NCBI GenBank assembly: GCA_018816605.1
Contig: JAHIVS010000003.1
Coordinates: 1-33,223 of the forward strand
Reading direction: 5' to 3'
From: Pseudomonadota bacterium
Lineage (GTDB): Bacteria; Desulfobacterota; Desulfobacteria; Desulfobacterales; Desulfobacteraceae
DNA length: 33,223 nucleotides
Shown in pieces: positions 1 to 7,727 of this stretch (positions within the stretch are counted from its first letter, which is position 1; every line of letters begins with the position of its first letter). Position numbers and translations under genes: made by a program. The notes under the pieces are model-generated. The model saw nothing but the letters and a program-made list of their open reading frames with translations. It was not told where the DNA came from and did not search any database.

Positions 1-321
1 AGGATTTTCCCTATTCTTTTGGGAATGGGCTGTCAGGCCGTAATCAGTATATTCAACCTGCAACGGAACAAAAGTCTCTTCCACATAGGTTCCAAGCGCT
101 TTGGCAAACGAGCCCTCAAACCCTGGATCAATATGGACAGGAACAATATCAAATTTTACGGGTGCTTTTTTTTGTAAGGAAAACAAGACATGTAATAGGG
201 TTTGACTGTCTTTGCCACCGGAAACTCCGACAAGAATTCTGTCTTTATCTGAGATCATGTGCCAGTCATGAATCGCCTTTCCCACAGCATGGTTCAGTCG
301 TTTTTTCAGGCCGCCTTTCAA
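1..321 (-). CDS. TtcA-like PP-loop ATPase, partial (C-terminal part outside window)
   Basis: The reading frame runs off the left edge of the window. The translation contains the PP-loop ATP-pyrophosphatase motif SGGKDS inside DRILVGVSGGKDSQTLLHVL, preceded by KKRLNHAVGKAIHDWHMI. This closely parallels the N-terminus of TtcA, the enzyme that 2-thiolates cytidine 32 of certain tRNAs using ATP and an Fe-S cluster. The CxxC cluster ligands of TtcA would lie just beyond base 1, so subfamily and completeness cannot be verified. The start is uncertain. TTG at 321 gives a TtcA-length N-terminus and lies 8 bases after the rpoZ stop, but it has no properly spaced ribosome site. Gene order suggests co-transcription with rpoZ and greA. 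Confidence 0.75.
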   Translation of the reverse strand, partial: MKGGLKKRLNHAVGKAIHDWHMISDKDRILVGVSGGKDSQTLLHVLFSLQKKAPVKFDIVPVHIDPGFEGSFAKALGTYVEETFVPLQVEYTDYGLTAHSQKNRENP

Positions 322-328
322 CCTTTTT

Positions 329-538
329 CTATTCGTCTGCCGGTTTTTCTTTCCGTATGGCAACAACCCTGCCGGATGCAATTTCTCTTAGAACCGTGAC
401 AACGTCCTCGTTTTTTGAATTTCTGACAAGAGATTCCGCCCCCTCTCTAACCTGCCGAATCCGTTTGGCAGCCAGATGAACAAGGGTGAATCTATTATCA
501 ACATTTTTCAAACAATCTTCTATGGTTACTCTTGCCAA
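329..538 (-). CDS. rpoZ: RNA polymerase omega subunit
   Basis: This is a 69-residue protein beginning MARVTIEDCLKNVDNRFTLV and containing the omega signature LAAKRIRQVREG. Omega binds the beta-prime C-terminus and helps RNA polymerase assemble. Length and N-terminus match the family. The start is TTG at 538, supported by GGAGG nine bases upstream; no ATG alternative fits the family N-terminus. It lies 22 bases after greA, so transcription elongation factor and polymerase subunit are probably one transcript, continuing into the TtcA-like gene. Confidence 0.95.
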   Translation of the reverse strand: MARVTIEDCLKNVDNRFTLVHLAAKRIRQVREGAESLVRNSKNEDVVTVLREIASGRVVAIRKEKPADE

Positions 539-560
539 AATAATTTCCTCCAGATTTTAT

Positions 561-1028
561 TTAAAGAATATCGATTATCTCGTATACTCTTTTTCCGCCC
601 GGCGCCTGTAAAACCGCTTCGTCACCAGGGACTTTTCCAATTAATGCGCTGCCAAGGGGAGAGGACACAGAAATCTTGCCTTTCTGAATATCCGCTTCAT
701 CGGCACCCACGATCATGTATTCAACTTTTTCTTCGGAATCGAGGTTCTCAACCAGAACACGGCTGGCAAACCGAACAACATCCTTCCCAACGCTCGCAGG
801 ATCTATAACCTTTGCGTTTCCCAGCTTATAACTGATCTCTCCGATACGCCCTTCAATAAAAGACTGTCTTTCCTTGGCTGCGTGATATTCTGCGTTTTCC
901 GAAAGATCACCGTGGGCCCGGGCCGTTTCAATGGCTTTAATGTTTTCAGGACGCTCAATTGTCTTTAATCTTTCCAAATCTTTTTTTAAGGCTTGATAGC
1001 CTTGTGTGGTGATGGGTAGTTGCTCCAA
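561..1028 (-). CDS. greA: Transcription elongation factor GreA
   Basis: The protein has 155 residues, the usual length for GreA. The N-terminal half (about 1-75) is the coiled coil that enters the polymerase secondary channel, including the signature ARAHGDLSENAEYHAAKE with the acidic tip residues. The C-terminal half (about 80-155) is the FKBP-like domain, with SPLGSALIGKVPGDE. GreA stimulates cleavage of backtracked RNA. The start is TTG at 1028, which gives the expected family N-terminus (MEQLPITTQGYQALKKDL). An upstream GGAG lies rather far (about 12 bases) away. It follows pssA by 88 bp, a gap without a convincing terminator. Confidence 0.95.
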   Translation of the reverse strand: MEQLPITTQGYQALKKDLERLKTIERPENIKAIETARAHGDLSENAEYHAAKERQSFIEGRIGEISYKLGNAKVIDPASVGKDVVRFASRVLVENLDSEEKVEYMIVGADEADIQKGKISVSSPLGSALIGKVPGDEAVLQAPGGKRVYEIIDIL

Positions 1029-1116
1029 GGTAAAAATTCACTCCGTTTATAATAATAATTTGGGTTGCTGACAAGGCACCGGTCTGTACACATCGTCAGC
1101 CAGGCAATAGGCCAGG

Positions 1117-1860
1117 CTAAAATCCTTTTTCTGCCTGGGTCTCCTTGTCGTTTTTTGATGAAGAATAAAATCCAAGTGACAGGACGGGTCCGGAAACGAC
1201 GTATAGTAAAAATACCACAAACAATAAAACATAGGGTTCTGTGGCAATGGCCACAAAAATCAGAATAAGTCCCACAAATTTGTTGAATGTCATGCTCTTG
1301 AAAAGAGAAACCTTTTTAAAGCTTTTGTATTGAAAAGAGCTGACCATGCAGAAAGAAAGCGCAAACATCATTACCAGCATTATCACCTTATACGGGTCAG
1401 GACTGATTTCCAGACGGGAAAAAAACAACACAACAGAGACAATCATGGCCGCTGCCGCAGGAATGGGCAATCCTTCAAAATCTGGACTGGCAACGCTGCT
1501 GGTATTAAACCGGGCAAGTCGCAGTGCCCCGCAGGCCATAAAGAGAAATCCCGCAAGCCAGCCGGGTCTTCCCATGGGTTCAAGAACCCACAATACCATT
1601 AAAAGGGCCGGTGCCAGCCCAAAAGTTATAAGGTCTGCCAATGAATCATACTCCATCCCGAATTTGGATGTTGTTTTGGTGGCACGGGCGATCTTTCCAT
1701 CCAGAAAATCAAAAACACTCCCGATCATAATGGCAATGGCGGCATCTACAAATCTCAATTGAACCGAAGCCAGTATGGAATAATATCCACAAAAAAGATT
1801 CATAGAGGTAAAAAGGTTGGGTAGAATATAAATACTTTTTTTAAAATTCTGTTTTTGCAT
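1117..1860 (-). CDS. pssA: CDP-diacylglycerol-serine O-phosphatidyltransferase
   Basis: This 247-residue membrane protein has several hydrophobic segments. It carries the complete CDP-alcohol phosphatidyltransferase motif: D54-G55-x2-A58-R59-x8-G68-x3-D72-x3-D76. The N-terminal sequence IYILPNLFTSMNLFCGYYSI is typical of the PssA (type II) subfamily. It transfers phosphatidyl from CDP-diacylglycerol to serine, giving phosphatidylserine. The start ATG has GGAGGG just upstream. It lies 35 bp after psd, whose product decarboxylates the same lipid, so the two form a phosphatidylethanolamine pathway pair. Confidence 0.95.
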   Translation of the reverse strand: MQKQNFKKSIYILPNLFTSMNLFCGYYSILASVQLRFVDAAIAIMIGSVFDFLDGKIARATKTTSKFGMEYDSLADLITFGLAPALLMVLWVLEPMGRPGWLAGFLFMACGALRLARFNTSSVASPDFEGLPIPAAAAMIVSVVLFFSRLEISPDPYKVIMLVMMFALSFCMVSSFQYKSFKKVSLFKSMTFNKFVGLILIFVAIATEPYVLLFVVFLLYVVSGPVLSLGFYSSSKNDKETQAEKGF

Positions 1861-1895
1861 GGAACCCTCCCTCTCCGATCAATTCATATTTTCTA

Positions 1896-2558
1896 TCACA
1901 TCATGGTTCCGATCACTGTGCTGCCGGCCTTTGTTTTATCTCCGATTTTGACACAAACTTCAAAATCCAGGGGCAGATATAGGTCCAGGCGGGACCCAAA
2001 CTGGATCATGCCGTATCTGTCCCCTTTCTTAATCTGTTCTCCTGCTTGAACGCAATTTACAATTCTTCTGGCGATAAGTCCTGCAATCTGAACAACCGCA
2101 AATTTTTTATCTGCCCCGGTCTTCACAATCAAGGCGTTGCGTTCATTGTGAACGGATGCTTTATCAAAAGATGCATTGATAAATTTTCCCGGATTGTATT
2201 GTACGCGTTCAACAACGCCGTCAAAAGGGACTCGGTTAACATGCACATTAAACACATTCATGAAGATGCTCACCTTTTTGCAGGGAACATCCAGGTACTC
2301 ACAAAACTGCAGGTTCTCAACAATAATCACCCGGCCGTCTGCCGGAGAAACAAAGGTTTTCTCTCCGGTTGGTATGGGCCGCTCCGGATCCCGGAAAAAC
2401 CAACAGACAAATAAGGTCAGTCCAAGGCAGATCGACGCCATTGTCGTCCACCCAAAATAAAAAAGCATCCCGGTCATGAGGATGGTTAAAAAAACAAATT
2501 TCAGTCCTGGCACTGCAATGGGCAAAACTGCTCGTGCCGGCCACTTTGATGGGTTCAT
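1896..2558 (-). CDS. psd: Phosphatidylserine decarboxylase proenzyme, short type
   Basis: The protein has 220 residues, matching the short 'archaeal-type' Psd rather than the longer E. coli type. Two hydrophobic segments lie at about 10-56. The motifs FVSPADGRV (about 69-77), the histidine-containing MNVFNVHVNRVP (100-111) and FGSR (187-190) are present. In this family the proenzyme cleaves itself at the Gly-Ser bond (here G188-S189) and the new N-terminal serine becomes the pyruvoyl cofactor. It converts phosphatidylserine to phosphatidylethanolamine at the inner membrane. It sits between tsaB and pssA in one minus-strand run. Confidence 0.95.
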   Translation of the reverse strand: MNPSKWPARAVLPIAVPGLKFVFLTILMTGMLFYFGWTTMASICLGLTLFVCWFFRDPERPIPTGEKTFVSPADGRVIIVENLQFCEYLDVPCKKVSIFMNVFNVHVNRVPFDGVVERVQYNPGKFINASFDKASVHNERNALIVKTGADKKFAVVQIAGLIARRIVNCVQAGEQIKKGDRYGMIQFGSRLDLYLPLDFEVCVKIGDKTKAGSTVIGTMM

Positions 2559-2608
2559 ATGGTCTCTTTTCTAAATGGTATATCCCGGGTATAATATCAA
2601 ACAACAGG

Positions 2609-3313
2609 TCATTGTGTCAATATGCTTGTTTTTTCCACAAACTGCACCTCTGCATCTGACTTTCTGATGTAGAAAGGGGTCAGCTCGTTTTCAGGACAAT
2701 CAAAAAAATCATCCCTTGCAAGGGCCGGCCCTGCAAGGGCGGAAGCGCTCACATACTCCATGGTTTCATGGGAAAAAAAAGCCTTTTGGTCGGTCAGGTC
2801 CGAGATGAGCCGCTGATAGACCCTGGCACCGGATCCGGCAAATAATGATGCATTCCCTGCCAGCACAATCGCCTGATCAGGAGAACAGACCCTTTCCTTC
2901 CCTTTTTTTACCAGCTCTCCCCTTTCAAAATGATAGACCGCGCAATACACTTCATTGCGCCTGGCATCCATCATGGCGCAGACGGGGACAGACGCATGGG
3001 AGAACCGATAGGCAATGCCGTCCAGACTAGAAACACCTGCGCACGGTTTTGACAGGGCATAGGACAGTCCTTTAATAACACTCAGGCCTATGCGAAGTCC
3101 TGTAAAACTGCCCGGACCCTTTGCCGCAATGAATCCATCTATGGCAGACAAACCAAACCCGGCACGGTTGTCCAGCAGATTTTTTACCATTGCCGTAAGG
3201 CGCTTGGAATGGGTCTGCTTGTCTGCCCAGTATTCCTCGCAGACCAATTTCTTGTCTTCAAAAACAGCGAGGCTGCATCCTTGTTCGGCAGTGCTTAATG
3301 AAAGAAGCCGCAA
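2609..3313 (-). CDS. tsaB: tRNA threonylcarbamoyladenosine biosynthesis protein TsaB
   Basis: The ASKHA-fold protein shows the family pattern SLSTAEQGCSLAVF at the N-terminus and the motif GFIAAKGPGSFTGLRIGLSVIKGL in the middle. TsaB forms a complex with TsaD and TsaE that makes t6A37 in ANN-decoding tRNAs. The frame is open up to an ATG at 3337, but that start would overlap lon by 23 bases and add residues not seen in the family. TTG at 3313 lies two bases past the lon stop, with AAGG ten bases upstream, and gives MRLLSLSTAEQG, so it is preferred (234 residues). Translational coupling to lon is likely. Confidence 0.9.
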   Translation of the reverse strand: MRLLSLSTAEQGCSLAVFEDKKLVCEEYWADKQTHSKRLTAMVKNLLDNRAGFGLSAIDGFIAAKGPGSFTGLRIGLSVIKGLSYALSKPCAGVSSLDGIAYRFSHASVPVCAMMDARRNEVYCAVYHFERGELVKKGKERVCSPDQAIVLAGNASLFAGSGARVYQRLISDLTDQKAFFSHETMEYVSASALAGPALARDDFFDCPENELTPFYIRKSDAEVQFVEKTSILTQ

Positions 3314-3314
3314 T

Positions 3315-5693
3315 CTATTTGGCCTTTTCCAGGGCAATGTCCAGCACTTCCTTCACATCCTTGACACAGGTAAATTTCAGTTTGCTTTTAATGGCCTTGG
3401 GAATATCATAGAGATCTTTGATATTTTTTTCAGGTATAATCACATGCTTGATCCCGGCTCTCAAGGCCCCAAGGGCTTTTTCCTTGAGCCCGCCAATGGG
3501 CAGAACCCTCCCCCGAAGGGAAATCTCGCCTGTCATGGCGACCTTGTTGTTCACTTTCCGGTTTGTAAACGCCGATACCAGGGCCGTTGCCATGGCAATC
3601 CCTGCCGACGGTCCGTCCTTTGGAATGGCCCCGGCCGGGACATGGATATGGATATCAAAATTTTCAAATGCATCCTTGGCAATGCCCAGTGCCTCCTGGT
3701 TGGCCTTGGTATAGGTTAAAGCGGCCCGTGCCGATTCCTGCATGACCTCTCCTATCTGTCCTGTCACCGAAAGCTCACCCTTGCCCGGGAACAAAGAAAT
3801 CTCAATATACAAATGCTCTCCGCCGAATTCTGTCCAGGCAAGACCGGTTGCAAGCCCTACCTGACTTTCTTCCTGGTCCAGTTCAGACATATAATGGGGC
3901 GGGCCTAAATATTTGGTCAGGTTCTGCTTTGTAACGGCAAACTTTCCATTTTTTCCCTCGGCAATCTGCCGGGCAATCTTCCGGCAGATGGTGTCCAGTT
4001 TGCGCTCCAATTCCCTTAAACCTGCTTCCAGGGTATACTCTGAAACAATTGATTCCAGGGCACTGGGACTGATATGGATAGACCTTCTTACCAGGCCGTT
4101 GTCTTTAAGCTTTCTGGGGAGAAGGTATTTTGTGGCAATGGTGATTTTTTCCTGGTGGGTATATCCGGATATCCGTATCACCTCCATTCTGTCCAGCAAT
4201 GCCGACGGAATGGTATCCGACATATTGGCCGTTAAAATGAACAATACATTGGAAAGGTCAAAGGGCATGTTCAGATAATGATCTGAAAATTCAAAATTCT
4301 GTTCCGGATCCAACGCCTCCAGCAGAGCAGAAGAGGGGTCTCCCCTAAAATCACTGCCCAGCTTATCGATTTCATCCAGCATAAAAACCGGATTGTTGGT
4401 GCCGCATTGACGCAAGCCTTGCAATATCCGGCCGGGCAGAGCGCCGATATAGGTTCTGCGGTGACCGCGGATCTCTGCTTCGTCCCGGATCCCGCCAAGG
4501 GAAAGCCGATGAAATTTACGTTTCATGGCCTTGGCAATGGCCTGGCCCAGAGAGGTTTTTCCAACTCCCGGAGGGCCTACAAAACAAATGATCTGCCCTT
4601 TCTTTTTGGGATTAAGCTTTCGGACACTCAAATATTCAAGGATTCTTTCCTTGGCCTTTGCAAGGCCGTAATGATTCTTATCCAGAACCTCTTCGGATTT
4701 TTTAATATCCAGAAAATCTTTTGTCGATCGACTCCAGGGCAGTTCGACAATACAGTCAAGATAGGTCCTGATAACAGAGGCCTCCGAAGAATCAAAATGC
4801 ATTTGCTCAAGCCGCTTCAACTGCTTGAATGTTTCTATTTCACATGGCTTGGGCAGCTTACACTTTTTTATCTTGACCTTAAATTCTTCTATTTCGGCAA
4901 GTTTGTCGTCGCTTTCCCCGAGCTCCCGGTGAATTGCCTTTACCTGCTCCCGCAGATAATAATCCCGCTGGCTTTTTGTAATTTCATCTTTGACATCTGT
5001 CTGGATTTTTGCCTGGACCGTCGAAAGGTCAAGCTCCCTTGCCAGCATATCATTCACCCGCTTAAGGCGATCCACTGATTCTGTTATTTCCAGCAACGCC
5101 TGGGCATCTTCCACCCTTAAATTTAAATTGGATGCCACCAGGTCTGCAAGTTTTCCTGGGGACTCAATATGGGACAAAAGATCGCCCACATCCCCGGACA
5201 GTTCCCCCTTAAGTGCCAGTAATTTTTCAGAGCTTTCCTTAACATTGCGCATCAGGGCTTCAATTTCAATGTCGATTTCTTTTGGATCGGTATCAATCAG
5301 AATTTCTATGCGGACCTGAAAATATCGTTTCTTTTTGATGTATTCGCTAATTTTTGCCTTGGCAATCCCCTGGACAAGCGCTTTGATACGGCCATCCGGC
5401 ATCTTGATCATTTTTTGAACCCGACCGATTGTGCCCACAGTATAGACATCATCAATCCCGGGTTTTTCAATTTCTGAATCCTTTTGTGCGGACAGAAAAA
5501 TATAACGATCAAAATCCACGCAGGCCTCAACAGCTTTTATTGATTTTTCACGTCCGACAAACAAGGGCAGTAACATATCCGTAAACACCACAACATCCCT
5601 TACAGGCATCATTGGAAGGATCTTGGGGATATCTTCGATATTACCCTCTTTTTCTATTATCTCAATGAGATCATCAATATCTGCTTCCGCCAT
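3315..5693 (-). CDS. lon: ATP-dependent protease Lon (LonA)
   Basis: The product is a soluble LonA of 792 residues. The order is an N-terminal substrate-binding domain (LPMMPVRDVVVFTDMLLPLFVGR near residue 30), a long coiled region, the AAA+ module with Walker A GPPGVGKTS near residue 370 and sensor/arginine regions, and the serine-lysine peptidase domain with PKDGPSAGIAMATALVSAF (catalytic Ser near 695, Lys about 43 residues later). It degrades misfolded and regulatory proteins. The frame is open to an ATG at 5768. The ATG at 5693 (MAEADIDDL) has an excellent AAAGGAG five bases upstream and no conserved sequence is lost, so it is chosen. The discarded extension is instead a leader with a hairpin at 5723-5759. 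Confidence 0.95.
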   Translation of the reverse strand: MAEADIDDLIEIIEKEGNIEDIPKILPMMPVRDVVVFTDMLLPLFVGREKSIKAVEACVDFDRYIFLSAQKDSEIEKPGIDDVYTVGTIGRVQKMIKMPDGRIKALVQGIAKAKISEYIKKKRYFQVRIEILIDTDPKEIDIEIEALMRNVKESSEKLLALKGELSGDVGDLLSHIESPGKLADLVASNLNLRVEDAQALLEITESVDRLKRVNDMLARELDLSTVQAKIQTDVKDEITKSQRDYYLREQVKAIHRELGESDDKLAEIEEFKVKIKKCKLPKPCEIETFKQLKRLEQMHFDSSEASVIRTYLDCIVELPWSRSTKDFLDIKKSEEVLDKNHYGLAKAKERILEYLSVRKLNPKKKGQIICFVGPPGVGKTSLGQAIAKAMKRKFHRLSLGGIRDEAEIRGHRRTYIGALPGRILQGLRQCGTNNPVFMLDEIDKLGSDFRGDPSSALLEALDPEQNFEFSDHYLNMPFDLSNVLFILTANMSDTIPSALLDRMEVIRISGYTHQEKITIATKYLLPRKLKDNGLVRRSIHISPSALESIVSEYTLEAGLRELERKLDTICRKIARQIAEGKNGKFAVTKQNLTKYLGPPHYMSELDQEESQVGLATGLAWTEFGGEHLYIEISLFPGKGELSVTGQIGEVMQESARAALTYTKANQEALGIAKDAFENFDIHIHVPAGAIPKDGPSAGIAMATALVSAFTNRKVNNKVAMTGEISLRGRVLPIGGLKEKALGALRAGIKHVIIPEKNIKDLYDIPKAIKSKLKFTCVKDVKEVLDIALEKAK

Positions 5694-5722
5694 TTGTGCT
5701 CCTTTATTCATACAAACACACC

Positions 5723-5759
5723 GAATGGAAACCGGCATGGGCATCTCGCCGTTCCATTC
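5723..5759 (-). promoter_or_regulatory. Inverted repeat in the lon leader
   Basis: GAATGGAA (5723-5730) pairs with TTCCATTC (5752-5759). After a two-base bulge, CGGC (5733-5736) pairs with GCCG (5748-5751), giving twelve pairs around an 11-base loop. The element lies 30-66 bases upstream of the chosen lon start and no T-run follows, so it is not a terminator. It could be a leader hairpin or a repressor operator; which one is unknown. Confidence 0.55.
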
Positions 5760-5801
5760 AGTGGTCAAAGTTGATTTACATCATATTTTTTTGCTGATCC
5801 T

Positions 5802-5829
5802 ACAATAAAACACAATTTTCTTTTTACAA
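5802..5829 (-). promoter_or_regulatory. Weak candidate lon promoter
   Basis: On the minus strand TTGTAA (5824-5829) and TATTGT (5802-5807) are separated by 16 bases, upstream of the lon leader hairpin. Both boxes are imperfect and the region is AT-rich, so chance matches are likely. It is listed because this 210-bp gap must hold divergent promoters for lon and the prepilin peptidase. Confidence 0.3.
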
Positions 5830-5904
5830 TATCCTTGAAAAAAAAATTTTAAAATCAGATACTGCTGGCATTGTTACACCCATTGCTAATATGGAAAATT
5901 GCCC

Positions 5905-6693
5905 ATGCTCAATAATACAATCACACTCACCCTGCTATTGTTTGCTTTTGGTGCCTGCATCGGCAGTTTTTTAAATGTGTGTATTTTCAGAATTCCGGAA
6001 AAATTATCCATTGTATTTCCAGGGTCCTTTTGTCCGATTTGCAAAAAAAAGATTCCATTTTATTGCAACATTCCGATACTAAGCTATATCTTATTGATGG
6101 GGCGCTGCAAACATTGCAGATCCCGCATATCTCTCCGGTATCCGATGGTAGAACTTTTGACCGGCGTTTTAACCCTTTTGCTGTTCGTAAAATTTGGCCT
6201 CACCCCCCAGCTGTTCTTCTGGCTGTTCTTTGTTTACGTCCTGATCGTTATTTCCCTTATCGATATAGACCATAAGATTATCCCGGATCGTATTTCCATA
6301 CCCGGCATTTTTATTTTTTCATCCTCTGGGGTGTTCATCCCCGAAATGTCCGCCTTCACCGTTTTGGCCGGCATTTTCGCTGGCGGCGGTATCCTGTACG
6401 CCATCGCATTTGTCTATTTGAATTTAAGGAAAAAAGAAGGAATGGGGGGGGGTGATATAAAATTATTGGCCATGATCGGAGCGGCGACCGGCCTTAAAGG
6501 CGTATTGTTTACTCTCTTTGCAGGCTCTTTTATGGGAACTTTTGCAGGAATTGCCGTCATGGCCTTTACCAGAAGATACCACGGTCAGCTGAAAATTCCC
6601 TTTGGCCCCTTTCTCTCCCTGGGCGCCATTTTATATATTTTTTTCGGAGAGGGCATCCTCCAGTGGTATTTCCTTACAATTAACGGATACTAG
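5905..6693 (+). CDS. Type IV prepilin peptidase / N-methyltransferase
   Basis: This polytopic membrane protein of 262 residues belongs to the PilD/GspO/PulO family. It cleaves the leader of type IV pilins and pseudopilins and methylates the new N-terminus. The N-terminal methyltransferase domain has GSFLNVCIFRIP and the zinc-type motif CPIC (43-46) ... CKHC (68-71). The peptidase core has the aspartates of LIDIDHKIIPD (118-128) and GMGGGDIK (D184). The ATG at 5905 has GGAA eight bases upstream; a TTG six bases earlier is possible. It is the last gene before convergent cheX (4 bp apart). The only other pilus gene in the window is the PilB-like gene 26 kb away. Confidence 0.93.
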   Translation: MLNNTITLTLLLFAFGACIGSFLNVCIFRIPEKLSIVFPGSFCPICKKKIPFYCNIPILSYILLMGRCKHCRSRISLRYPMVELLTGVLTLLLFVKFGLTPQLFFWLFFVYVLIVISLIDIDHKIIPDRISIPGIFIFSSSGVFIPEMSAFTVLAGIFAGGGILYAIAFVYLNLRKKEGMGGGDIKLLAMIGAATGLKGVLFTLFAGSFMGTFAGIAVMAFTRRYHGQLKIPFGPFLSLGAILYIFFGEGILQWYFLTINGY

Positions 6694-6697
6694 CAAT

Positions 6698-7162
6698 TCA
6701 TTCAGCATAGCAAACCTCGATAACCATCCTGCCTTTTGTTGTCCGGAATGGAAGGGACAATACCTGTCCACCGCCTTTGACATGTTCGATGTCCTGATCC
6801 GATCCGATACAAACCTTAACGAACTTCACCTTGACTTTTTTATTCAGTTCAGCAATCTTGGTGGTCACATGACCCGCAATCATATTACTGATTTCGCCAA
6901 CAGCATCGGTGATTTCCTCATTAATTTCTGCCATATCCTCCCCAAACATGGCAGAAACAATGCCCAAAATGCTTTTTTCTGAAAAACTGATGACAGCAGA
7001 TCCGCGAAGATCCCCGCTGATCTCAAGAATTCCGGAAATATCTCCTTGGGATCTCTGGCTAGTTTTCAAAAATGGGGGTTCTGGTTTTACTTTCACAAAT
7101 GCTGTGGTGTCAAGAATATGCAAAGCACCCTCAACAAACGGATTTATAAGTGTTACATCCAT
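6698..7162 (-). CDS. cheX: CheX-type CheY-P phosphatase
   Basis: The 154-residue protein shows the CheC/CheX/FliY phosphatase signature in DAVGEISNMIAGHVTTKI, with the catalytic pair E90 and N93. One copy of the motif is the pattern for CheX; CheC has two. Family members remove phosphate from CheY-like response regulators. The start ATG has a strong AGGAGG five bases upstream. No chemotaxis genes surround it, so it may act on a response regulator encoded elsewhere. It converges on the prepilin peptidase gene with no room for a terminator. Confidence 0.88.
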   Translation of the reverse strand: MDVTLINPFVEGALHILDTTAFVKVKPEPPFLKTSQRSQGDISGILEISGDLRGSAVISFSEKSILGIVSAMFGEDMAEINEEITDAVGEISNMIAGHVTTKIAELNKKVKVKFVKVCIGSDQDIEHVKGGGQVLSLPFRTTKGRMVIEVCYAE

Positions 7163-7241
7163 ATTTTCCTCCTGTTTTTATTAATTTTATGATTTTTAAA
7201 AAAAACTGGCAATGAATTTTTGAAAAAATGTGAATAAATAC

Positions 7242-7270
7242 TTGACACGCCCTTCTCAACGACGTAACGT
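7242..7270 (+). promoter_or_regulatory. Predicted promoter of the HU gene
   Basis: TTGACA (7242-7247) and TAACGT (7265-7270) are separated by 17 bases. The -35 box is perfect and the -10 box matches four of six positions. Transcription would begin near 7277, leaving an AT-rich leader of about 88 bases before the HU start. Confidence 0.6.
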
Positions 7271-7364
7271 ACGCAAAAGCTGATTTGAATTTATTTAACT
7301 TTAGGAAAATGTTTTTTAAAACATAGTTTGTAATTTCTAAAACCTAAAAAAAGGAGTGATGAAG

Positions 7365-7634
7365 ATGAACAAAGGCGATTTAATCAACAAGGTTTCAGAA
7401 GTGCTCAATAGCAAGAAAGAAGCTCAGGCTGCGGTGGACTGCACCATCAAAGCAATCACTGATGCTCTTTCCAACAGCGATTCTGTCACTTTAGTTGGCT
7501 TTGGAACATTTAAGACAGCGGAAAGAAAAGCAAGAAAAGGAAGAAACCCCCAGACAGGCAAAGAAATCAATATCCCGGCTAGAAATGTCCCAAAATTCGT
7601 CCCCGGCAAAGCACTAAAAGATGCCGTAAAGTAG
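7365..7634 (+). CDS. hup: HU-family histone-like DNA-binding protein
   Basis: The 89-residue protein begins [14 protein letters not shown] and contains the HU/IHF signature [21 protein letters not shown], including the beta-arm RNPQTG and the proline that intercalates into DNA. It compacts and bends DNA as a dimer. The frame opens with GTG at 7356 and ATG at 7359, but AAGGAG (7351-7356) is correctly spaced only for ATG 7365, which also gives the standard HU N-terminus. It is monocistronic, with its own promoter and a 14-bp inverted repeat downstream. Confidence 0.95.
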   Translation: MNKGDLINKVSEVLNSKKEAQAAVDCTIKAITDALSNSDSVTLVGFGTFKTAERKARKGRNPQTGKEINIPARNVPKFVPGKALKDAVK

Positions 7635-7652
7635 TCAAATCAATTTTTGTTT

Positions 7653-7706
7653 TTGTATTCAGGCAGAATCTTCCTAATCTTAATATTAGATACTGCCTGA
7701 ATACAA
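7653..7706. repeat. Perfect 14-bp inverted repeat downstream of HU
   Basis: TTGTATTCAGGCAG (7653-7666) and CTGCCTGAATACAA (7693-7706) are exact reverse complements around a 26-base AT-rich spacer. The spacer itself contains a smaller CTAAT/ATTAG pairing. The element fills the space between the HU gene and the PilZ gene. No T-run follows on either strand, so a classical terminator is unlikely. It might be an mRNA 3'-end structure, a protein-binding site, or the remnant of a small mobile element. Confidence 0.7.
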
Positions 7707-7727
7707 TTACTATCTTGACTTTCAGCC

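Noticed and set aside
1029..1116. Possible terminator between pssA and greA
   Set aside because: A short GCTGAC/GTCAGC pairing exists but the loop is long and no T-run follows.
4407..5078. 223-codon open frame on the plus strand inside lon
   Set aside because: It is antisense to conserved Lon domains; no ribosome site or recognisable domain.
5694..5768. N-terminal extension of Lon to ATG 5768
   Set aside because: The extension has no family similarity and ATG 5693 has a textbook AAAGGAG; the stretch is better explained as a leader hairpin.
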